Source: Selaginella moellendorffii (lineage: Eukaryota; Streptophyta; Lycopodiopsida; Selaginellales; Selaginellaceae). Taken from it: 64,000 nt of DNA. Numbering within the stretch: position 1 is the first letter of the stretch; each line of letters starts with the position of its first letter. A program made the position numbers and the translations under genes. Below the pieces are notes generated by a model, which had not been told where the DNA came from, made no database searches, and saw only the letters and a list, made by a program, of their open reading frames with translations. The DNA is taken from contig NW_003314272.1 of the NCBI RefSeq assembly GCF_000143415.4, forward strand, positions 1,707,146 to 1,771,145. The letters run 5' to 3'. This document shows, piece by piece, positions 57,627 through 64,000 of this stretch.

Positions 57627-58591
57627 CTAGCAGCTTGTTTGCACTTGTGAGATCTCTCGCAGCTTCATCCCGGACACCCTGTAACATCCTCGGCCCAGCT
57701 CGTCGAGAGGCGACAAGAGCAGCTCCAGTGGGTCTCTCGCGGGATCAGCCTGGAAACCGGAGAAAGGCTCCCAACGAAGATGTCGACGCAGCTCTCCTCG
57801 AAGGAAAAAAAAGTGGTCAACGAGAGTTGACCAGGTCAAGCCCCGGCGGAGTGGCTCCAGCGACCTCTGGAAGGTACTGTAGCGCGAGAGATCGGAAGAA
57901 GTGGCCCAACCAGGAAGCTCGGCTCGTTCTTGGCGGTGACCGAGAGGAAGCTCGGGATGGGTCTTGAGCGTCGCCGCCACCACCACTCCTCCGAGTGCCC
58001 AGAAGGGATCCCGGCACTCGTTCGCGGCCGCGAGCTCTCCGTTGGTCGTCACCACCTCGTACAAGAGAAAGTTGTCCGCCGAGAGGCCGAAAGCCGGAGA
58101 GATTGGGCTGCGCCCCGCGGCTTGGGTGTATCCTCTAGCAGCTCCCACGGAGGAGGCCTTCCGCTCGAAGGTCTGAAGGTCTGCGAGTAGAGCTCCTCGA
58201 GGCATCGATCTGGAACGAAGCTGTCGTGGAAGCTGATGTTCTTGAGGTGGCCGTGCTCCGCCCGTAGGCCCACTACAGCAAACAAGCCTGCAAGCAAGCG
58301 CAAGAGAAATGGAGCTATCCCCTGGCGAGCACTGCCTCCCACGAACTGGGAAGCAAGCGGAACCAGCGAGCGCTGCTTGATCGCCTCCCTGCTCGCGAGG
58401 CTCCAATCTACGCAGCCAAAATCACGACTCACTCCCACGTCCGCCGTGAGCTTCGCCTCCAGGCACAAGCTGAGGCTCGTGGTCAGCACGACTATGATCA
58501 TGGCAAGGTAGATTGCACGCTTGGGGATCCGGCCAGCACTTGTCAACAGCGGTATAGCGGCAATCGAGATGGAGTTAGTGATCGCCACCAT
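57627..58591 (-). pseudogene. FAD-linked oxidoreductase (VAO/BBE type) fragment, frameshifted
   Basis: In one minus-strand frame (58,591-about 58,220) HLKNISFHDSFVP resembles the segment after the FAD-binding part; in a second frame (about 58,220-57,900) RGYTQAAGRSPISPAFGLSADN, YEVVTTNGELAAAN and WALGGVVVAATLKTHP match the conserved FAD-domain core of this family. The glycine run usually found between WAL and VV is missing. The N-terminal part has a hydrophobic segment (AIYLAMIIVVLTTSLSLCL) that could be a signal peptide. Downstream of about 57,900 the frame stays open but I do not recognise it. The frame switch and deletion indicate a dead copy. Confidence 0.5.
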
Positions 58592-58715
58592 AACAGAAGC
58601 GTGGACATCTTTTGTGACTCGACTAGTATAAAGTGTTCTTGAAGCATGGGACTCTTAACATGCCACCTTATAAGACGACTCGAGAACTTTTCTCCATCAA
58701 ACCAAACCTTGTAAT

Positions 58716-61700
58716 CTAGAGGAGGTAACTTTGTCCTGGAATTTGTGTGCCACCAGAGCCGGCCATGGGCATTTGAGATCCACCCGGCATCATCTGCGGA
58801 GGTTTGCTCTGTTGCGCGGTTGGCGGAAATCCGCCGTGCGAGAAATTTGGTGCACCAGGCTGTGGATTTTGACCCTGTGGCTTGAACACCACCGTATCCT
58901 GTGAAAAAGCCACGCACGGTTCGTCAGTCTCTAGCTCTCGACTAAGAAACTTGTGAGAGATGGGCGACCAAACCCGACCACGACCACCTCACAGGCTTTG
59001 AGCTTACCCCTGGAAACAGCATTCCAATCATTCGCTGTGGTTTATCAGCGCTGGCAAGCAGCAACGTCTGCGAGGGGAGCTGAATGACAGCACACTGGAA
59101 GCAAAACAAGGAAAATCAGTTCCCTCGGAGAAGACTTTTTTTTTGCCTATATGTACCAGTTTTTTATCTGCGAGCTGCTGGAGGAATCCATGCTGGTTTA
59201 GTGGCCTGAAAACTAGAAGCTCGGCCTTTCCTTGGTACTCCCTGCTGAAAGGAAGGAAAAGAAAAATCAATAACAATAGATGAAAATAAAGTTCCCGTTC
59301 CATACTTGCTCATGTAGTCCTGTGGAATTAAACGCACTATCTGCATTGTCAGCGGCCAATCGGCAGCCAACCTGCAACGCATGGTCACATGTTACGAATG
59401 CCTGTAGTTTCCATAGGTAAATACGTACGTTTCAGGAGACGAGATTTGCCGGTATCCCTGCCATCAAAAGAATAGAGATGAAATTCATGTGCATTCGTTC
59501 GAGACTTTTCACCTCCAAGCTACAGATTGGAACCGGCTTTCCATGCCTCTGGCCTGCCAATGTCCCCTGTCACACCAACTTTGAGAAAGGAGAAGCAACA
59601 CAAAGTCAAAACCAGCACCTGCCAGAGCTTCGTGTACTTTGTATTCGCAGGCTGCTGCGGTGGTGTAGTCGCAACACCATTCGAGACTAGATGAGATACT
59701 CCAGCGTTGCCAGTTGCTGGATTCTGACCAGGCTGAGACATCGGAAGCAGCACACCAGCATTCGGAGCGCTCCCAACAGAGTTGCTCGGTGCTGCTATCG
59801 AGCTATGCGGCATTCCAAGTCCGGCACCCTGGACGCTCTGGCCGCCAACCACGAGAGGATTTGCAGCTTGCAAACTCTGGGCCATTCCAACCGTGCTCGC
59901 CACCGGAGGTAAGCCACTTGGCATACTAGCTGGTTGCATCATCCCCGCAGGAGCATTCGACGGCAGAATGCTGCTAGTATTTGCGTTTCCTTGTACTGGT
60001 CCCAGGCTTGCACTACCTGCATCGCCACTAAGTCCGTGTGCCAGGCTGGCTGGCTGACTAACTGGTTGTGTGATCCCCATACCAGCTTGTCCCACTGCTA
60101 AAGATCCAGCAGAGAGAATGCTTGATACCGCTGCTGAGCCTGCTCCCTGCCTGATTTGATTCAGCACGCTCGCAGCAGGAACCGGACGATGCGATTGCAA
60201 AGTATTAGTGTTGATGCTCTTAAAGTCCTGAACAGCAGTCGATGAGTCTGAGCCGAGTGGGGGACGAAGAACTTCTTGACTCATAGCTGACGTGGCTCCC
60301 GAGCTTTGTATCGGAAGAGAAACCGCCGCCATACTTGTGTTCGCCATAGGCGGCGAGCCATATGAGAGCGGACCAGAGGTCGAGACGTGCTCCTGCATCT
60401 CATATGTAAGAAACGAAACATAGAAAAAATTTCTTACAATTTTTACAGTTGACGTGGGTATGTTACCATTTGACATGATCTGTGATTGCCTTCCAGAGGT
60501 TGTAGGCACTGCGAGACAAAAGAAAGAAGTTAGCCAAGCCTTCACGAAATTAAAATTAAGGAGACCTGTGCCGGTGGATACAGATGGCACCGCAGTTGCA
60601 GGTACTGGTTGTGTAGTCTGCACCGTCAAAGGAGCAGCAGCTTGCTGCTCAACTTTTACACTTGTAGGCGATGGTGGCATACTAACAGCAGCAGCAAGTG
60701 CAGGAGCCTGAGTGACACGACGCAAGCAATTCCTGGCCTCCAAAAAGCTCTCGGAGATTAAGACAAGGTGCTGCGTGTGCTTGGCAATCTCGTTCGAAGG
60801 GTCAGAAGCTCGAGGATTTTGCTTGGCCTGATCTCAAAAGCCTTAAGGAAAGACATATAAGAATTAGCAATAGCATACCACTGAGTACAGGTTCTTTAAT
60901 GATGGTAACTGCCGCGGACAAACAACTGAAAGAGATATATGGCACTGAAGGAAAACACGATGTGAGAAAACAATCGTCTATGAGAAAATGCATAAAGCAA
61001 CCTGAGAGAATGCCCTTGCAACGGCTTCAGCATCCGCAAGCCACCAATGGTCCGGCTTCGCATCCGCGCCAGTGCTTAGAGGCGGATGAGGGACGGGAGT
61101 TTGAAGCCTGTGAGGATTTGAAGCTGCCACCAAAATACAATGTCTCTGGCATGCCTGGTTACTTGGCGGCTGAGTCGTGGGACAGCACATCTGCAAGGCT
61201 CAAAATCCTCAGCTTCATAATTCAAAATGAAACTTATATATGCTTACCACAAGAGCTTCCGCTAATCCCTCCGCCACAGCAACTTCGCCAAATCCACCAC
61301 CCGAGAAATCGATGGACGATAGCCATAGCTGGAACAGCTCCAAGCTCGGCGTCCAGCCACTTCTCTGGAGCAGGCAGCCTGTGATAGATGGATAAAGGTC
61401 AAGCTCTCTAAAGTCTTTGCCTACCACTGTAGGAGTCATGGCCGCGAAAGACCACGAGCGCCATCTCCAGAGTAGCCCCATTGTCCTTCTAGAAAGCCAC
61501 GACCGTGAGAGAACCACCGAGAGAGAAAAAAAAATTCTCACCTGGACATTCCCATCTTGACCATAGAACGCTCTAAAATACCAATCAGGAATCCTCGCCA
61601 ACAAGCAAGAAATTACCTGGCGATCTTGTCGAGATACTCGGATCGCAGCAGCGGCCACGACGGGCCTAGCGCCGCCGTCGCCTCGACCGCGAGCACCAGA

Positions 61701-61774
61701 TACTGCGCCTGCGGCTGCTGCGCGGTCACGCCAGAGCCGCTGCTGGGAGGCCCCGCGCTGCTGCTCGTCGCCAT
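58716..61774 (-). CDS. MED25: Mediator complex subunit 25 (MED25/PFT1)
   Basis: Exons on the minus strand: 61,774-61,617; 61,572-61,542; 61,488-61,425; 61,378-61,248; 61,190-61,002; 60,944-60,879; 60,827-60,566; 60,508-60,438; 60,392-59,619; 59,566-59,513; 59,457-59,429; 59,371-59,306; 59,241-59,157; 59,094-59,008; 58,898-58,716. They sum to 2250 bp, 749 residues, with GT-AG at every junction. Residues about 15-240 form the VWA domain that binds Mediator (QYLVLAVEATAALG, LLQRSGWTPSLELF, CILVAASNPH). A Ser/Ala/Gln/Pro-rich linker of about 340 residues follows; then the activator-binding domain (LAADWPLTMQIVRLIPQDYM, NQHGFLQQLADKK, FPGDTVVFKP) and a Gly/Pro/Gln-rich tail. In flowering plants MED25 links transcription factors of light, jasmonate and flowering pathways to RNA polymerase II. 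Arabidopsis MED25 is somewhat longer (about 836). The gene looks intact. Confidence 0.93.
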
Positions 61775-61930
61775 TTCCACCCGCGGGAAGAACCCTAGAA
61801 ACCAGTGAGCCTTTGAAAGCCCAACGGGCTGGATGGGGCCAATTGGCAACGCTTTCAGCCGTCGGATGAGGGAGTCGTGTGTTGAAAGATTCTACGAAAT
61901 AAAACCCCGATCCTTTTCTCTGGAAATGGT
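61775..61930 (-). promoter_or_regulatory. MED25 5' leader/promoter with telo-box-like motif
   Basis: AACCCTAG (61,791-61,798, plus strand) lies about 17 bp from the ATG and resembles the telo-box common near transcription starts of plant housekeeping genes. AGCCCAACGGGCTGG near 61,820 contains GGGCT/AGCCC motifs like site II elements. Regulatory role is inferred. Confidence 0.4.
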
Positions 61931-62512
61931 AAAGGTGACGGAACTTGCGATCATAGCCGAAAATAGCTTTTCAAAAAAGATCTGGTTGCAACCGTTGTAC
62001 CCTTAGCATTAAATTTGTCAATGTGTTTTCTTTGAATGGATCGGCTTTTGTTCCATGCTTTGCTGAAAAGAAAGTAGAACAGGTTATCTAGGAAGCTTTG
62101 GATCTCGGTTGAGATTCGAACCATGCTCAAAAACATTGCCCAATCGCGAATTAATTTTTTGCTTCAAATTAAAAGGGTGGGGTCTAACTTTGAGAAAGAA
62201 AATAAAAACTTTTTGCAAACAAAAGCCCTTGTCTGTAAAAATGTACTAAATAAGGTAATAATTGATAAAACAGTTGGAGAATTTTAAGCAAGGTTTGACT
62301 ATTTCATTTTTTATTCATCAATAAAAGTGGCATGGAAGATCTGGTTCTTTTCTTCAAGAAAGGGATCAATACTGTGGAATTGGTACTTGCAACTGTGGTT
62401 CCAGCCAGGCTTTAGAACCTTGGCAAACCAAGTACATTGCTTGATTCAGCTTTTCAGCTTTTGTGGCTTGCAAGCAAGAGAGCACGAATTCCCTTCTCCA
62501 GGGATTTAGGCA
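61931..62512. other. Intergenic, nothing recognised
   Basis: AT-rich sequence right of MED25. A plus-strand frame at 62,327-62,509 has no recognisable motif. Confidence 0.5.
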
Positions 62513-62661
62513 GTCAAGGCTATCTCGGACGAGATTGCACTGGAAAAGACGCTAAGGTTGTATGCGGGATTTGTCATTGCTCAATGGCTCGGTAGCACAC
62601 TTGGCCGAGCATATATGGATGGTCGTATTCTTGAAGAAGCTGGCTGGAAGAGAGGTTCCTA
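62513..62661 (+). pseudogene. Unrecognised protein-like fragment
   Basis: A frame without its own start reads AISDEIALEKTLRLYAGFV and IAQWLGSTLGRAY, which looks like real amphipathic protein sequence, ending at a TAA. I do not recognise the family. It may be an exon of a decayed gene; nothing in the next 600 bp extends it clearly. Confidence 0.3.
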
Positions 62662-63290
62662 ACGTCATATGACCAACTTGAGGTGCATCTCCTTTTTTAC
62701 TTTAGTTCCTAACAATAACATAGAATTCTTCATCTGGCATGACTACAATCTCATGAATCTTGGTACATACTCTCAAAAAGCCTCACTTGATCATGCCACT
62801 AAGAACTAAAGTTTTGTTCGCAGTGATTCGGAGCTAGATATTCTACAAACCTTGGAGTTGATGTCGTGGATCAAATCTTTGGCTTTGGTTACCAGTGGAA
62901 CTATGTATACGGAATACTGGTAACAAAAGTTTTACGTCACTAGCTAGAGATTATAGTGAGCAAAATGAATTGAATTCACTCAAGCGATTCCTTTTTCCAG
63001 ACATTATCTGAGCAGTGGATTGATCGTCCATTATGATCGTGAGGAATTCCAAGAATTCTTGTGGAGGAGAAGCAAAAGTGAGCTTTCTCGATCTTCCAGG
63101 GATTTTGTGAAATGAGATATTCTTCAAGGTCTCCTTGACATGATACTGTGAGATGCTAGCGAGGCTACGTTTAATCTTTTGGTGGTTTTTAAGCTGAGGT
63201 TTATTTTGGATCCCACTATGCTGTCATGATTGGAGGTGCATGAAGTTTATTTAGATAGGAGTATATTCTATGAAGATCTTTAACCTAGAA
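62662..63290. other. Intergenic, possible remnants of the ATAD3-like gene
   Basis: No open frame. Scattered protein-like bits (near 62,880-62,945) could be worn 5' exons of the downstream pseudogene, but I cannot support an alignment. Confidence 0.3.
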
Positions 63291-63743
63291 CTTGGTCTTC
63301 AAGCCATCACAAAGATCCACGAGCTGTTTGGATGGGCATCGAAGACCAGGAGAGGATTGCTGCTGTTTATAGATGAAGCCGATGCTTTCCTATGCAAGTA
63401 TGTGCTCTCTTCTTATATGAAAGTTTGTTTTTAATCTTGTGACGATTGCGATCTTCTTGCAGGCGCAACAAAACCTGAATGAATGAAGCCCAGTGCAATG
63501 CTCTCAATGCAATTCTATCACTCACCGGTGACTAATCCAGGGATATTGTGCTGGTGAACCATCTGGGAGACCTTGACGCGGCTGTGCTGGACATGTATGG
63601 GAAGTTCGATCACCTCTACCTGGACAAGTATATTGTACAAGCATGGGAGAGCTCCAAAATGCAAGCACAGCAGCACACAGGATGAAGGACGTGACCGAGG
63701 CCGATCGAGGACGTGATCTGAGAGGCTGCCGAGATGACGGTAG
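63291..63743 (+). pseudogene. ATAD3-like mitochondrial AAA ATPase, partial and broken
   Basis: [20 protein letters not shown] then [14 protein letters not shown], the Walker B region of ATAD3 proteins; after a 66-bp GT-AG intron (63,398-63,463) it continues RNKT, stop, MNEAQCNALNAILSLTGD, stop, RDIVL, and LYLDKYI. Residues between RDIVL and the LYLDKY segment, including the sensor region, are mostly lost. A worn EAAEMT-like stretch near 63,720 fits the family C-terminal part. The kept intron shows a DNA-level duplicate rather than a retrocopy. Upstream Walker A is not seen. ATAD3 proteins act in the inner mitochondrial membrane. Confidence 0.7.
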
Positions 63744-64000
63744 AGCCTCCTAAGTTAATACTATAACTTATAAAATGTTTAAAGAATTTATTTGTCTATT
63801 CAATAAGTAAATGAATAAACACTTTCAAAAATAAAAACAGACAAAGACATAAGAATAACCATGTTACTAAGGAATACTGTGAATTATGGGGATTTGATCT
63901 TATAACAAATAATGCATTCAAAATAATAGGCTTAGCTACTTTTTCAGAAAACATGTTGATTAGAGAGGATTTTCCATACATATTAGATGAATTCCAGCGC
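63744..64000. other. Intergenic, nothing recognised
   Basis: AT-rich sequence to the end of the window with no gene or repeat that I recognise. Confidence 0.5.

Noticed and set aside
62105-62150. GATTCGAACC near 62,116, possible T-arm of a minus-strand tRNA
   Set aside because: The flanking bases do not pair into a T-stem and no acceptor or anticodon stem is visible.

Overview
The window looks like nuclear DNA of a land plant, most likely a Selaginella-like lycophyte. This is an inference from three things: a Mediator subunit 25 gene with 14 introns of only 44-109 bp, a Ty3/gypsy chromovirus with a chromodomain, and LTR elements primed by initiator tRNA-Met. About 85% of it (1-54,580) is a nest of LTR retrotransposons; the right-hand 9.4 kb is low-copy host sequence.

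I resolved the nest from terminal TG..CA ends, PBS/PPT sites and 5-bp target-site duplications (TSDs). The oldest layer is a decayed plus-strand Ty3 element (A2). It enters from the left of the window, resumes at 5748-6352, 14,296-18,182, 45,942-47,084 and 54,541-54,580, and was entered by A1 (1-5747, minus), B1 (6353-14,295, minus, TSD GTAGG), C (18,183-45,941, plus, TSD CCCAC) and B2 (47,085-54,540, minus, TSD GTAAA). C was itself entered by B3 (19,651-27,403, plus, TSD GTTGT), a TRIM (27,654-28,327, TSD GAGAC), solo LTR B4 (31,763-33,655, TSD CTGGG), solo LTR B5 (34,350-36,714, TSD GGTTG, itself holding a 419-bp solo LTR with TSD TGATG), and a compound insertion of A3 plus a second TRIM (37,367-45,168, one shared TSD TCATG).

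Family A is the coding family. A3 has one gag-pol frame of 1530 codons plus stop, interrupted in the integrase by two short GT-AG segments (47 and 52 bp) whose removal keeps the frame. Both segments are also in A1 and in decayed A2, and their size matches introns of the neighbouring host gene. Families B and C are long, non-coding LARD-like elements. A and B share the PBS, a hairpin plus polypurine tract beside the 3' LTR, and a roughly 270-420 bp module with tRNA T-arm-like hairpins showing compensatory base changes; A, B and C share an LTR core motif. This suggests dependent families mobilised by the machinery of A.

The host part holds a broken Crinkler-like NTPase/nuclease gene (55,405-57,285, plus), a broken FAD-linked (VAO/BBE-type) oxidoreductase (about 57,900-58,591, minus), an apparently intact MED25 gene (58,716-61,774, minus, 15 coding exons, 749 residues), and an ATAD3-like AAA ATPase pseudogene (63,291-63,743, plus).
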